Source of the DNA: Streptomyces sp. KL109B
GTDB taxonomy: Bacteria; Actinomycetota; Actinomycetes; Streptomycetales; Streptomycetaceae
Length of the DNA stretch: 64,000 nt
Assembly (NCBI RefSeq): GCF_030766935.1
Contig: NZ_JASERL010000014.1
Coordinates: forward strand, 186,001-250,000
Reading direction: 5' to 3'
Shown piece by piece: positions 30,662 through 39,461 of this stretch (its first letter is position 1; the number at the start of each line of letters is the position of its first letter). The position numbers and the translations under genes were made by a program. Below the pieces are notes generated by a model. That model saw only the letters and a list, made by a program, of their open reading frames with translations, was not told the origin of the DNA and made no database searches.

Positions 30662-33610
30662 ATGTCCGCCCCCGTCGCCCCGCCAGGATCCGCCGCGCCC
30701 CGCCCCGACAGCCCCGACCCGGCGACGCTGCGCGAGCTGGAGCGCGCGCTGCGGGCCGCCGTCCCGCGCGGCGAGGTCGCTTTCGGCACGCGGCGCCGCG
30801 CCGAGTACGCCCAGGACGCCTCCGTCTACCGGCAGGTCCCCGCCGCCGTCGTCCTGCCCGCCGACACCGACGAGCTGGCCGCCGCCCTCGCCGCCTGCCA
30901 CGGCCTCGACGTCGCCGTCACCCTGCGCGGCGCCGGCACCTCCATCGCGGGCCAGGCCGTCGGCGACGGCGTCGTCATCGACACCTCCCGCTCCCTCAAC
31001 CGCATCCTCGACATCGACGCCGAGGCCCACACCGCCCGCGTCGAGCCCGGCGTCGTCCTCGACCGCCTCCAGGACGCCTGCAAACTGCACGGACTGCGCT
31101 TCGGCCCCGACCCCTCCACGCACGCCCGCTGCACCATCGGCGGCATGATCGGCAACAACGCCTGCGGCACGCACTCCGTCGCCTGGGGCCGCACCGCCGA
31201 CAACATCGTCGAACTCGAAGTCCTCACCTACGACGGCGAGCGCATCCGCCTCCGCTCCCTCGACGCGGACGAACTCCAGCACGTCATAGACGAGGGCGGC
31301 CGCACCGGCGAGATCCACGCCCGCCTCCGCGACCTGCGCGACCGCCATCTGGCCATGCTGCGCACCGAGTTCGGCCGCTTCCGCCGCCAGGTCTCCGGCT
31401 ACAGCCTCGAACACCTCCTCCCGGAGAAGGGCTTCGACCTCGCCGCCGCCCTGGTCGGCACCGAAGGCACCTGCGCCGTCGTCGTGTCGGCCACCGTCAA
31501 GCTCGTCGACCTCCCTGCCCGCCGCACCCTCGTGGCGCTCGGCTTCTCCGACCTGCCCGCCGCCGGTGACGCCGCCCGCCACGTCCTGCGCCACGAGCCC
31601 ATCGCCTGCGAGGGCCTGGGCGGCGACCAGGTCGCGGCGCTGCGCCGCAACGTGCCCGACGCCCGCCCCGAGGAGATGCTTCCCGAAGGCGCGGGATGGC
31701 TGCTGTGCGAGTTCGGCCACACGGACCCGACACCCGACCCGGACGCCGAACGGGCCCGCGCCGACGCCCTGTTGAAGGACACCAGCGCCGTCGACGTACG
31801 CCTCGTACAGGATCCGAAGGAGCAGGCCGCCCTGTGGCGCATCCGCGAGGACAGCTCCGGGCTCGCCACCCGCGCCCCCGACGGCTCCGAGGCCTGGCCC
31901 GGCTGGGAGGACTCCGCCGTCCCCGTCGAGCACCTCGGCGACTACCTGCGCGACCTGGCCGCCCTGTTGGAGACGCACGGCCTCCAGGGCACCCCGTACG
32001 GGCACTTCGGCGAGGGCTGCGTGCACATCCGCATCGACTTCGACCACGAGACGGCGGACGGCGTACGGATCTTCCGTACGTTCATGAGGGACGCGGCCGA
32101 AATGGTCGCCAAGCACGGCGGCACCCTCTCCGGTGAACACGGCGACGGCCAGGCCCGCGCCGAATTCCTGCCGCTCGTCTACAGCGCCGAAGCCATGGAA
32201 GCCTTCGGCGAGTTCAAGGCCGTCTGGGACCCCGAGAACCGCCTCAACCCCGGCATCCTCGTCCATCCCCGCCCCGCAGACGAACGCCTCCGCATCACCG
32301 CGGGCCACCGCCCCACCCTCTCCCTGACGACGACGCTCGCGCTCCAAGAGGACGGCGGCGACCTGTCCAAGGCGCTGCGCCGCTGCGTCGGCATCGCCAA
32401 GTGCCGCACCGCGTCAGGCGGCGTGATGTGTCCCAGCTACCGCGCCACCGGAGACGAGAAGGACTCCACGCGCGGGCGCGCACGCGTGCTCTACGAAATG
32501 GTGCAGGGCGACGTCATCACCGACGGCTGGCAGTCCGAGGAGGCAGCCGAGGCCCTCGACCTGTGTCTGTCCTGCAAGGGCTGCAAGAGCGACTGCCCCG
32601 TGGGCGTCGACATGGCCTCCTACAAGGCGGAGTTCCTGCACCACCACTACAAGGGCAAGCGCCGCCCCGCCTCCCACTACGCCCTCGGCTGGCTGCCCCT
32701 GTGGTCGCATGTGGCGGGCCTTGCCCCCGGCCTCGTCAACGCGGTGACGCGCAACAAGAAGGCGGCCGGTCTCCTCAAGAAGGCGGGCGGCATCGCCCCG
32801 GAGCGCCCGGTCCCGCCCTTCGCGTCACGCCGCTTCCGTACGAGCTTCAAGAAGCGCCCCAAGACCCCGGCCCCCGGCAGCAGGGGCAAGGTCCTCCTCT
32901 GGCCGGACACCTTCACGGAGTTCATGTCGCCCGAAGTGGGCCGCGCGGCGGTCCTCGTCCTCGAACACGCCGGCTTCGAGGTGGTCCTCCCGCCCGACCG
33001 CCTCTGCTGCGGACTCACCTGGCACACCACGGGGCAACTCGACATGGCCAAGCGGGTGTTGGAGCGGACGTTGAAGGCCGTCGACCCGTACCTCCAGGAA
33101 GGGATGCCGCTGATCGGCCTGGAGCCCAGCTGCACCTCGTTGTTCCGCTCGGACGCCACGGAGCTGTTCCCCGGCGACCCGCGCGCCGAGCGCCTCGCCG
33201 AGCAGACGATGACCCTCGCCGAACTCCTCGACCAGCGCGCCCCCGACGTCGACTTCGGCCACCTCGACGACGTCACCGCCCTCACCCAGACCCACTGCCA
33301 CCAGCACGCCACGCTCGGCAGCAAGGCGGACGACCGGGTGCTCGCCCGCGTCGGCGTGGACAGCGGCCGCCTCGACTCCGGCTGCTGCGGCCTGGCCGGC
33401 AACTTCGGCTTCGAGGACGGCCACTACGACGTGTCGGTCGCGGTCGGCGAACACACCCTGCTGCCCGCGCTGCGCGAGGCGGCCGACGACACGGTGGTCC
33501 TCGCGGACGGCTACAGCTGCCGCACCCAGATCACCCAACTCTCCGACCGCCGCCCCCGACACCTCGCGGAACTCCTCAGGGACGCCCTGCGCACCCGCCG
33601 CGAGCGCTGA
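30662..33610 (+). CDS. FAD-linked/Fe-S 2-hydroxyacid dehydrogenase (YdiJ/GlcD-GlpC fusion type)
   Basis: A 982-aa protein. The N-terminal FAD-binding PCMH domain is at about 55-230 (LRGAGTSIAGQAVGDG, CTIGGMIGNNACGTHS), followed by the FAD-linked oxidase C-domain (SGEHGDGQARAEFLP, DPENRLNPG). The C-terminal third carries ferredoxin-type clusters (CLSCKGCKSDCPVG) and two CCG domains (DRLCCGLTW, DSGCCGLAGNFGF). The family oxidises D-2-hydroxyacids such as D-lactate or D-2-hydroxyglutarate and passes electrons on. ATG 30662 follows GAAGGAG. In this cluster it may oxidise the hydroxyacid handled by the D-2-hydroxyacid dehydrogenase gene. Confidence 0.9.
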   Translation: MSAPVAPPGSAAPRPDSPDPATLRELERALRAAVPRGEVAFGTRRRAEYAQDASVYRQVPAAVVLPADTDELAAALAACHGLDVAVTLRGAGTSIAGQAVGDGVVIDTSRSLNRILDIDAEAHTARVEPGVVLDRLQDACKLHGLRFGPDPSTHARCTIGGMIGNNACGTHSVAWGRTADNIVELEVLTYDGERIRLRSLDADELQHVIDEGGRTGEIHARLRDLRDRHLAMLRTEFGRFRRQVSGYSLEHLLPEKGFDLAAALVGTEGTCAVVVSATVKLVDLPARRTLVALGFSDLPAAGDAARHVLRHEPIACEGLGGDQVAALRRNVPDARPEEMLPEGAGWLLCEFGHTDPTPDPDAERARADALLKDTSAVDVRLVQDPKEQAALWRIREDSSGLATRAPDGSEAWPGWEDSAVPVEHLGDYLRDLAALLETHGLQGTPYGHFGEGCVHIRIDFDHETADGVRIFRTFMRDAAEMVAKHGGTLSGEHGDGQARAEFLPLVYSAEAMEAFGEFKAVWDPENRLNPGILVHPRPADERLRITAGHRPTLSLTTTLALQEDGGDLSKALRRCVGIAKCRTASGGVMCPSYRATGDEKDSTRGRARVLYEMVQGDVITDGWQSEEAAEALDLCLSCKGCKSDCPVGVDMASYKAEFLHHHYKGKRRPASHYALGWLPLWSHVAGLAPGLVNAVTRNKKAAGLLKKAGGIAPERPVPPFASRRFRTSFKKRPKTPAPGSRGKVLLWPDTFTEFMSPEVGRAAVLVLEHAGFEVVLPPDRLCCGLTWHTTGQLDMAKRVLERTLKAVDPYLQEGMPLIGLEPSCTSLFRSDATELFPGDPRAERLAEQTMTLAELLDQRAPDVDFGHLDDVTALTQTHCHQHATLGSKADDRVLARVGVDSGRLDSGCCGLAGNFGFEDGHYDVSVAVGEHTLLPALREAADDTVVLADGYSCRTQITQLSDRRPRHLAELLRDALRTRRER

Positions 33611-33633
33611 GACACCACGCCCCGCACACCACG

Positions 33634-33676
33634 AAAAAAAGGGGGCGGCACCCAACACCGGGTGCCGCCCCCTTTT
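33634..33676. terminator. Strong bidirectional terminator between convergent genes
   Basis: A perfect 13-bp stem has left arm GGGGGCGGCACCC at 33641-33653, loop AACACC, and right arm at 33660-33672, flanked by seven As before and four Ts after. It serves both the FAD/Fe-S oxidase and the convergent MFS gene. Confidence 0.92.
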
Positions 33677-33705
33677 CGTACGCCGTCACTTCCGTACGCC
33701 GTCCC

Positions 33706-35067
33706 TCACGCCCGTACGGACACCCCGGCCTCCTCCGGCGCCGCCGCCCGCAGCGAGCGGCCCGCCGTCTCCGGCATCCGGATCAGCGGCACCAGGGCGA
33801 GCAGCGCGGCCGCCGCCATGTAGTAGCCGGGCACGAGGTGGTCGCCCGTCGACGCGATCAGTGCCGTGATGGCCAGGGGAGCCGTGCCGCCGAAGAGTGA
33901 CGTCGCGCAGTTGTAGCCGATGGCGAAGGCGCTGTAGCGGACGTGTGCCGGGAAGAGGGCGGGCAGTGTCGAGGCCACCGACGCCTGGAGCATCACCAGG
34001 AGCAGGCCGAGGACGGCAACGCCCGCCACCGTGGCGGCGGTTGAGCCGCGACCGATCAGCCACACCGCCGGCACCGACAGGATCAGCGAGCCGACACACG
34101 ATGTCAGCACGACCGGCTTGCGGCCGACGCGGTCGGTGAGCGCGCCGATCGGCAGGATGACCACCATCATCGCCACCATCACGGTCATCGGCACGAGGTC
34201 GCTCGCCAGGTCACCGATGCCGAGGACCGACTTCAAGTACGTGGGCATGTACGTCAGAAGCGCGTAGTCGGTGACGTTCAGGAGCAGCGTGAACGCCATC
34301 AGGATGCCGATCATCCGCCAGTGCTTCAGTGTCTCGCGGCGCGGCACCTTCGACGTCGCCTCGCGCTCCGCCATCTCCTGGAACACCGGAGTGTCCTCCA
34401 GCCGCATCCGCAGATACAGGCCGACCGCGCCCAGCGGCAGCGCCACCAGGAACGGCACCCGCCACGCCCACGCGTCGACCGTCGCCGGGTCGACCGCCGT
34501 GGACACGAACGTGGCGAGCGCCGCGCCCGACGTCAGGCCGATCAACGTGCCGAACTCCAGGAACGCGCCGAAGAACCCGCGCCTGCGGTCCGGCGCGTAC
34601 TCGGCCATGAAGGTGGCGGCACCCCCGTACTCGCCACCCGTCGAGAAGCCCTGCAGCATCCGGCACAGCACAAGCAGCAGCGGCGCGGCAGCCCCCACCG
34701 TCGCGTAGGTCGGCAGCACACCGATCGCGAAGGTGGCGAGCGACATCAGGGACAGCGTCAGGACGAGGACCCGCTGGCGTCCGATGCGGTCGCCGAGCGG
34801 ACCGAACACCATGCCCCCGAAGGGGCGCACCGCGAACGACACCGCCAACACGCCGAACGTGGACAGCATTTGGGAGAGCGAGTCGCCGGAAGGGAAGAAG
34901 GCGCGGCCGACATGGACCGCGAGATAGCCGTAGATCCCGTAGTCGAACCACTCGATGGCATTGCCCATGGCGGCGGCGGCCACGACGCGGCGGAGGGTCT
35001 TGGGCGGGACCGGCGGGCGTCCGCCGCCGCTGTCGCCGCCGGCCGGTTGATGCGAGAGAGGATCCAT
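33706..35067 (-). CDS. MHS-family MFS transporter (metabolite:H+ symporter)
   Basis: A 453-aa 12-helix protein of the MHS group (ProP/ShiA-like). The N-terminal AAAMGNAIEWFDYGIYGYLA is the family hallmark; motif A appears as GPLGDRIGRQRVL and again as ALTDRVGRKPVV, with GFSTGGEYGGA in helix 5. Such carriers import dicarboxylates, betaines or aromatic acids. A regulon motif 44 bp upstream marks it as the likely importer of the cluster's substrate. Confidence 0.9.
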   Translation of the reverse strand: MDPLSHQPAGGDSGGGRPPVPPKTLRRVVAAAAMGNAIEWFDYGIYGYLAVHVGRAFFPSGDSLSQMLSTFGVLAVSFAVRPFGGMVFGPLGDRIGRQRVLVLTLSLMSLATFAIGVLPTYATVGAAAPLLLVLCRMLQGFSTGGEYGGAATFMAEYAPDRRRGFFGAFLEFGTLIGLTSGAALATFVSTAVDPATVDAWAWRVPFLVALPLGAVGLYLRMRLEDTPVFQEMAEREATSKVPRRETLKHWRMIGILMAFTLLLNVTDYALLTYMPTYLKSVLGIGDLASDLVPMTVMVAMMVVILPIGALTDRVGRKPVVLTSCVGSLILSVPAVWLIGRGSTAATVAGVAVLGLLLVMLQASVASTLPALFPAHVRYSAFAIGYNCATSLFGGTAPLAITALIASTGDHLVPGYYMAAAALLALVPLIRMPETAGRSLRAAAPEEAGVSVRA

Positions 35068-35109
35068 GGCGGTGTGCCTTCCGCTGATCTCATGTTCTCA
35101 GAATGTCTA

Positions 35110-35136
35110 TTGTCAACAACTGGACTGTTGACGATC
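35110..35136. promoter_or_regulatory. TTGTTGACA regulon motif, copy 4 (reverse orientation) plus a partial copy
   Basis: TTGTCAACAA at 35110-35119 is the inverse of TTGTTGACAA and is preceded by TGTCTA; ACTGTTGACGATC (35124-35136) is a second, weaker copy. They lie upstream of the MHS transporter. Confidence 0.65.
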
Positions 35137-35187
35137 GGAGAGCATGAGATCAGTTGCGCGGAATGTTTGGCAAGGGCCGCGATCGCG

Positions 35188-36513
35188 TCAGGCGCGGCGC
35201 GCTCCCTGGGCCGTGCCGAGTTCGTCCGTCGGCACCCGGAACGTCTCCCGCAGCCCCCACGCGCACAGCGCGAGGACGAGCGCAGCGGCCGCCGAGTACA
35301 GCCCCACCCCGATCGGGTTCCCGTCGAAGGCGAGCAGCAGCGCGGTCGCCGTCGTCGCGGCCGTACCGCCACCGAGCGCGGCGCCCACCTGGTACGTCGC
35401 GGAGATCGACGAGTAGCGGGTGGCGGCGGAGAACTGCTCGCCCAGGAACGCCGGAATGCAGCCCTGCGGCGCCGCCATGAACACGTTCACCACCACGTAC
35501 GCGACCGTCGCCAGCAGCAGCACATGACCGTCCACCATCGGGAAGTACGCGAAGAAGAACGCGCCGTACGCGAGCGTCCCCAGGATCACCACCGGCTTGC
35601 GGCCGAACCGGTCGGAGAGCAGCCCCATCACCGGCACCGCGACCATGAACGCGATGGAGCCCGCGACCTGGAGGAGCAGCGACTGCGTGTGGCTGTAGCC
35701 GCGCTCCTCCGCGTACGTCACCGTGAAGATCGAGCCGATGTACGCGAGGGTGTTGTAGCCGAACGCGACGCCGATGGCGAGCAGCATCTGGCGCGGGTGC
35801 CGCTTGACGGCGTCCAGGATCGGGACGCGCGGCGCCGACTCGGTGCGGCGCTCCTCGTGCGGCATCCGCGAGCGCGCCACGACCCCCACCAGGACCAGCA
35901 GCCCGCCCAGCCAGAACGGCACCCGCCAGGCCCAACTCTCCAGCGCACGCTGGGGAAGCAGGGTCACCAGCGTGAAGACGCCGGTGCCGAACAGCGAGCC
36001 GATGCCGATGCCCGCGCTGGTGAAACTGCCCCACAGGCCGCGTCGGTCCCGCGGCGCGTTCTCGATGCCGAACAGCGACGCGCCGCCCCACTCGCCGCCC
36101 GCCGCGAAACCCTGCACGAGGCGGAGGACGACCAGCATGATCGGCGCGGCCACGCCCAACGCCCCGTACGTCGGCAGACAGCCGATGAGGAACGTGCTCG
36201 ACCCCATCACCAGGAGCGTGAGCACCAGCATCGCCTTGCGGCCGATCCGGTCGCCGAAGTGACCGATCACGATGCCGCCGAGCGGACGCGCCACGAAGCC
36301 GCTGCCGAACGCCGCGAACGCCACGAGGGTGCCCACCGTGGGATCGAAGCTCGGGAAGAACACCTCCGGGAAGACGAGCGCGGCGGCGAGCCCGTAGATG
36401 ATGAAGTCGTAGAACTCCAGGGCGGTTCCGAAGCCGGAGATGAAGAACGTGCGGACCACGTTCACGGAGGTGGCGGCCTGCTGCGGCGGGCCGGATCTGA
36501 CGGTCTGTGTCAT
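35188..36513 (-). CDS. MHS-family MFS transporter, second paralogue
   Basis: A 441-aa 12-helix protein with the MHS signature at the N-terminus (FFISGFGTALEFYDFIIYGL), motif A GHFGDRIGRKAMLV and GFAAGGEWGGA. It lies 50 bp downstream of the C45 hydrolase on the same strand, so it is more likely expressed from the LacI-controlled promoter at 37680 than from the TTGTTGACA element. Probably it imports the hydrolase's substrate or exports its product. Confidence 0.9.
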   Translation of the reverse strand: MTQTVRSGPPQQAATSVNVVRTFFISGFGTALEFYDFIIYGLAAALVFPEVFFPSFDPTVGTLVAFAAFGSGFVARPLGGIVIGHFGDRIGRKAMLVLTLLVMGSSTFLIGCLPTYGALGVAAPIMLVVLRLVQGFAAGGEWGGASLFGIENAPRDRRGLWGSFTSAGIGIGSLFGTGVFTLVTLLPQRALESWAWRVPFWLGGLLVLVGVVARSRMPHEERRTESAPRVPILDAVKRHPRQMLLAIGVAFGYNTLAYIGSIFTVTYAEERGYSHTQSLLLQVAGSIAFMVAVPVMGLLSDRFGRKPVVILGTLAYGAFFFAYFPMVDGHVLLLATVAYVVVNVFMAAPQGCIPAFLGEQFSAATRYSSISATYQVGAALGGGTAATTATALLLAFDGNPIGVGLYSAAAALVLALCAWGLRETFRVPTDELGTAQGARRA

Positions 36514-36563
36514 CGCTGGTCCTTGCTGATCCTTCGAAGACGGCGGGCGGGGGAGGCGGCGTG

Positions 36564-37631
36564 TCAGAAGCGGGAGAAGCCCCGCTCGGCCGCGATGTCG
36601 GGTGTCCCGACCGCGTAGTCAAGGCCGCCGCCCGCGATGTCGAGGCCGACGGTCAGGAGCGTGCCCCACTGCTCGTGCGGCGGCTTCGCGGCGTCGGGCC
36701 GCATGCACACCACGGCGCCCGAACCCGCGCTCCCGCACAGCGCCTTGGCGCGCTCGGCCGGCGCGAGCCCCGGCAGCGCGGCCCGGACCGCGCCGAGGTG
36801 TGCGAGGCGTTCCGCCGTCGACGAGTCACCCGGGCACACATCACCGGCGGCCAGTTCCGGGTCGAGGAAGTGGTTGGTGTGCAGCAGCCAGCCGTCGTCG
36901 CCCGGCCGCACCACGGCGAGCCCGCGCGGGGACAGTTCGAGGCTCGCGGCGCCGCCGTCGGCGGTCACGACGGTCAGCGACGTGGACGCGGAGACCCGCG
37001 CCGACCCCGCGAGCTCCACGGCCTCTTCGAGGGTGTCCGCCTCGTCGAGGATTCGGCGCGCCACCGCGTGCACGGGAACGCCGCCGCCCGCGCCGTCCGC
37101 CCGGTGGAACAGGATGTTGAAGTGCACGCCCAGGCCCGCGCTGTTCACCCCGATCTTGGCCGCCGCGCCGAACTCCGTGAACAGCTTCACCGTGCGGCCC
37201 TCGGCCGGGGTGAACGCGTGCAACAGGGCGTCGGGCACGAGGTGTTCGTGCCAGTCCCACGTCTGCACCGTCTGCGGGGCGGCGCCGCCCCCGGGCGCGT
37301 ACACGGCCGTCGAGCACTCGCCCTCACCGGCGGGCGGGCACGCCGCGAGGATCTCCGTGCGGGCGCCGACCGCGGCGACCCGCCACCGCTCGACACCGGC
37401 CGCGTCCGCGCAGGCGTCCGACTCCGCGGCGAGACCAGGAGCCCACGCCCGCAGCGCCTCATGGCTGCGCTCGGCCAGCTCGCGCACGCGCTCATCGGGC
37501 AGGCCGAGCGCGGCGAAGTGCTCCAGGTACAGCGCGGCGCCGCGCCGGATCTCGCCGCCGAACCGGCCGCCGAGCAGCGCCCCGCGCTCGCTCGGGTCGA
37601 CGGTGTCGGTGGTCAGGGTGTGCAGATACAC
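36564..37631 (-). CDS. C45-family (acyl-CoA:6-APA acyltransferase-like) N-terminal-nucleophile hydrolase
   Basis: A 355-aa protein. A pro-segment with ARTEILAAC is followed by GEGECSTAV; Cys106 would become the N-terminal nucleophile after autocleavage, as Cys103 does in isopenicillin-N acyltransferase. Downstream family features are the TWDWHEHL region, FTEFGAAAKIGVNSAGLGVHFN and LLHTNHFLDPEL. No signal peptide is evident, so it is cytoplasmic. It likely hydrolyses an N-acyl or amide bond. It is the first gene of a LacI-controlled operon with the MFS gene. Confidence 0.85.
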   Translation of the reverse strand: MYLHTLTTDTVDPSERGALLGGRFGGEIRRGAALYLEHFAALGLPDERVRELAERSHEALRAWAPGLAAESDACADAAGVERWRVAAVGARTEILAACPPAGEGECSTAVYAPGGGAAPQTVQTWDWHEHLVPDALLHAFTPAEGRTVKLFTEFGAAAKIGVNSAGLGVHFNILFHRADGAGGGVPVHAVARRILDEADTLEEAVELAGSARVSASTSLTVVTADGGAASLELSPRGLAVVRPGDDGWLLHTNHFLDPELAAGDVCPGDSSTAERLAHLGAVRAALPGLAPAERAKALCGSAGSGAVVCMRPDAAKPPHEQWGTLLTVGLDIAGGGLDYAVGTPDIAAERGFSRF

Positions 37632-37679
37632 GGGATTCCTTCCAGGACGGGGGAGGGGGCGCGGATCACCGTAGGAAGG

Positions 37680-37691
37680 TAAAACGTTTTA
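37680..37691. promoter_or_regulatory. LacI-type operator TAAAACGTTTTA
   Basis: A perfect 12-bp palindrome with the central CG step typical of LacI-family sites. It overlaps -10-like sequences of both divergent genes (TATACAAT to the right, TATAAA on the other strand), so binding would block the hydrolase/MFS operon and lacI itself. Confidence 0.8.
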
Positions 37692-37730
37692 TACAATGCC
37701 TGGCCAGGACGGGTTCGCACGGGCCTGGGC

Positions 37731-38768
37731 ATGGACGAGAGGACGGGACGGGAAGTGGCACGCGCGCAGGGCATCACCATCAAGGACGTGGCCCGCAGGG
37801 CCGGGGTGTCGATCACCGCCGTCTCGCACGCCCTCAACGGCAAGGGGACGTTGAGCGCCGCCACCCGCGCGCACATCCGCGAGACCGCCGACGAGATGGG
37901 GTACGCGGCGGACGCCCTCGCGCGCGGCATGCGCAGCTCCACGATGGGCGCGGTCGGCCTCGTGCTCCGCTCCCTCGACGCGCTCGGCGACTACAAGCCC
38001 GAAGGCGTCGACGTCTTCGAGAAGTTCGTCGGCGCCGCCGCCTCACAGGCCCTCGCCCGTGGCCTGAGCCTCATGCTGGTGCCCGACCTGACCCGGTCGC
38101 CGGTGCCGCCCCTGGCGTTCTCCATGGACGGCTACATCGTCACCAACCCGCACCGCGACGACCCGGTCGTCGCCCTCCTCGACCGGCGCGGCATCCCCTA
38201 CGTCACCTACGGCAGCGCCCCCGGCCGCCCCGACTTCCCGTACTGGGCGTCGGAGGACGACGCGGCCTCCGCGCGCCTCGTCCTCGACCACCTGGCGGCC
38301 CGCGGCGCCCGCACCGTCGCCCTGGTCCGCGGCACCGACGCGAACGCCTGGAACAGCGAGCACGAAGCGGCCTACACGTCCTGGTGCGCGGACCGCGGCC
38401 TCCCGCCGCGCCTCTACGAACTCGCCGAACGCGCGGGCGTCGAGGGCGGCGTCGACCTGGCCCGCCGGATCGCCGCCGACGGCCTCCCGGACGCCGTCTT
38501 CTGCCTGACCGGCCGGCACGCGGCGGGCGTCCAGGAGGGACTCATGTCCCAAGGCGTCGAGGTCCCCGGCCGGGTCATGGTCGCGGCCGGCTCCGACTCC
38601 GAGCACTCCCGGGGCGCACGGCCCACCATCTCCGCGCTCGAACTCGACCCGGTCGGCAGCTCCGGCGCGCTCCTCGACATCCTCCAGTCCCTGATCGCGG
38701 GGGAACGCCCCACCGCACCGCGCATCACCCAAGCGCATTTGTGGGAGCGGGCCTCGACAAAACGATGA
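37731..38768 (+). CDS. LacI-family repressor
   Basis: A 345-aa protein with an N-terminal LacI HTH (ITIKDVARRAGVSITAVSHALNGK) and a periplasmic-binding-protein-like ligand domain. GTG 37755 (MARAQGITIKDV) is an equally plausible start with GAGAGGA upstream. It controls the divergent C45 hydrolase-MFS operon through TAAAACGTTTTA. Although LacI proteins usually sense sugars, the neighbours here suggest an amide-type inducer. Confidence 0.9.
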   Translation: MDERTGREVARAQGITIKDVARRAGVSITAVSHALNGKGTLSAATRAHIRETADEMGYAADALARGMRSSTMGAVGLVLRSLDALGDYKPEGVDVFEKFVGAAASQALARGLSLMLVPDLTRSPVPPLAFSMDGYIVTNPHRDDPVVALLDRRGIPYVTYGSAPGRPDFPYWASEDDAASARLVLDHLAARGARTVALVRGTDANAWNSEHEAAYTSWCADRGLPPRLYELAERAGVEGGVDLARRIAADGLPDAVFCLTGRHAAGVQEGLMSQGVEVPGRVMVAAGSDSEHSRGARPTISALELDPVGSSGALLDILQSLIAGERPTAPRITQAHLWERASTKR

Positions 38769-38849
38769 GTTTCGCCGCACACGCCGGTCAAGGAAAGGTA
38801 ATTGGTGCAGAGTCCACAGGTAACAGGCGCAGATTCAGGGAGATCCGAT

Positions 38850-39422
38850 ATGCGTACGTTGATCAGCACGGCCTTCGTTTCCCTCGACGGAGTCATGGAA
38901 GGGCCGGGCGGCGAGCCCGAGTACCGCAACTCGGGATGGACGTTCAAGGGCATCGACTTCGTGCCCGAGGCGTACGAGATCAAGGGCAGGGAGCAGACCG
39001 AGGCCACCGCGATGCTGCTCGGCCGGGTCAGCTACCAGGCGTTCAGCCCGGTGTGGCCCGGGATGGCGGACTTCGCCCACTACAAGCCGATGCCGAAGTA
39101 CGTCGTGTCGACCACCCTCAAGCAGGGCGACCTGGTGTCCGACTGGGGCGAGACGACGATCCTGCGCTCGCTCGACGAGGTCGCCGCGCTCAAGGAGACC
39201 GAGGGCGGCCCGATCATCGTGCACGGCAGTGCCACCCTCAACCGGAACCTCTCGGACGCGGGCCTCATCGACCGCTACCACCTGCTCGTCTTCCCGGTGC
39301 TGCTGGGCGCGGGCAAGCGCCTGTTCAGCGCCACGGACAAGGACAGCCAGCGCCTGAAGCTCGTCGAGCACGAGGCGTACGCGAACGGGCTCCAGAAGAA
39401 CGTCTTCGACGTCGTGCGCTGA
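38850..39422 (+). CDS. RibD C-terminal/dihydrofolate-reductase-like protein
   Basis: A 190-aa protein of the DHFR/RibD-C superfamily (MRTLISTAFVSLDGVMEGPGG, LLGRVSYQAF, PIIVHGSATLNRNL, HLLVFPVLLGAGKRLF). These widespread stand-alone proteins bind NADPH, but the substrate is usually unknown. ATG 38850 has AGGGAG upstream. It lies 81 bp after LacI and is convergent with UbiD. Confidence 0.88.
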   Translation: MRTLISTAFVSLDGVMEGPGGEPEYRNSGWTFKGIDFVPEAYEIKGREQTEATAMLLGRVSYQAFSPVWPGMADFAHYKPMPKYVVSTTLKQGDLVSDWGETTILRSLDEVAALKETEGGPIIVHGSATLNRNLSDAGLIDRYHLLVFPVLLGAGKRLFSATDKDSQRLKLVEHEAYANGLQKNVFDVVR

Positions 39423-39461
39423 GCCGGTCGCCCCCTGCCCTGCCGCCGCGCCCCCCGGTCC

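Noticed and set aside
29483..32347. A 954-codon open frame on the minus strand opposite the aminotransferase and FAD oxidase
   Set aside because: It is antisense to two well-conserved enzymes, has low-complexity composition and no plausible ribosome site.
34321..36618. A 765-codon plus-strand frame across two MFS genes
   Set aside because: It runs antisense to two MHS transporters with intact family signatures, and its translation is an Arg/Glu/His-rich shadow.
19575..38768. Biosynthetic gene cluster for a natural product
   Set aside because: There is no PKS, NRPS, terpene or RiPP core enzyme. The enzymes and transporters are of catabolic type.
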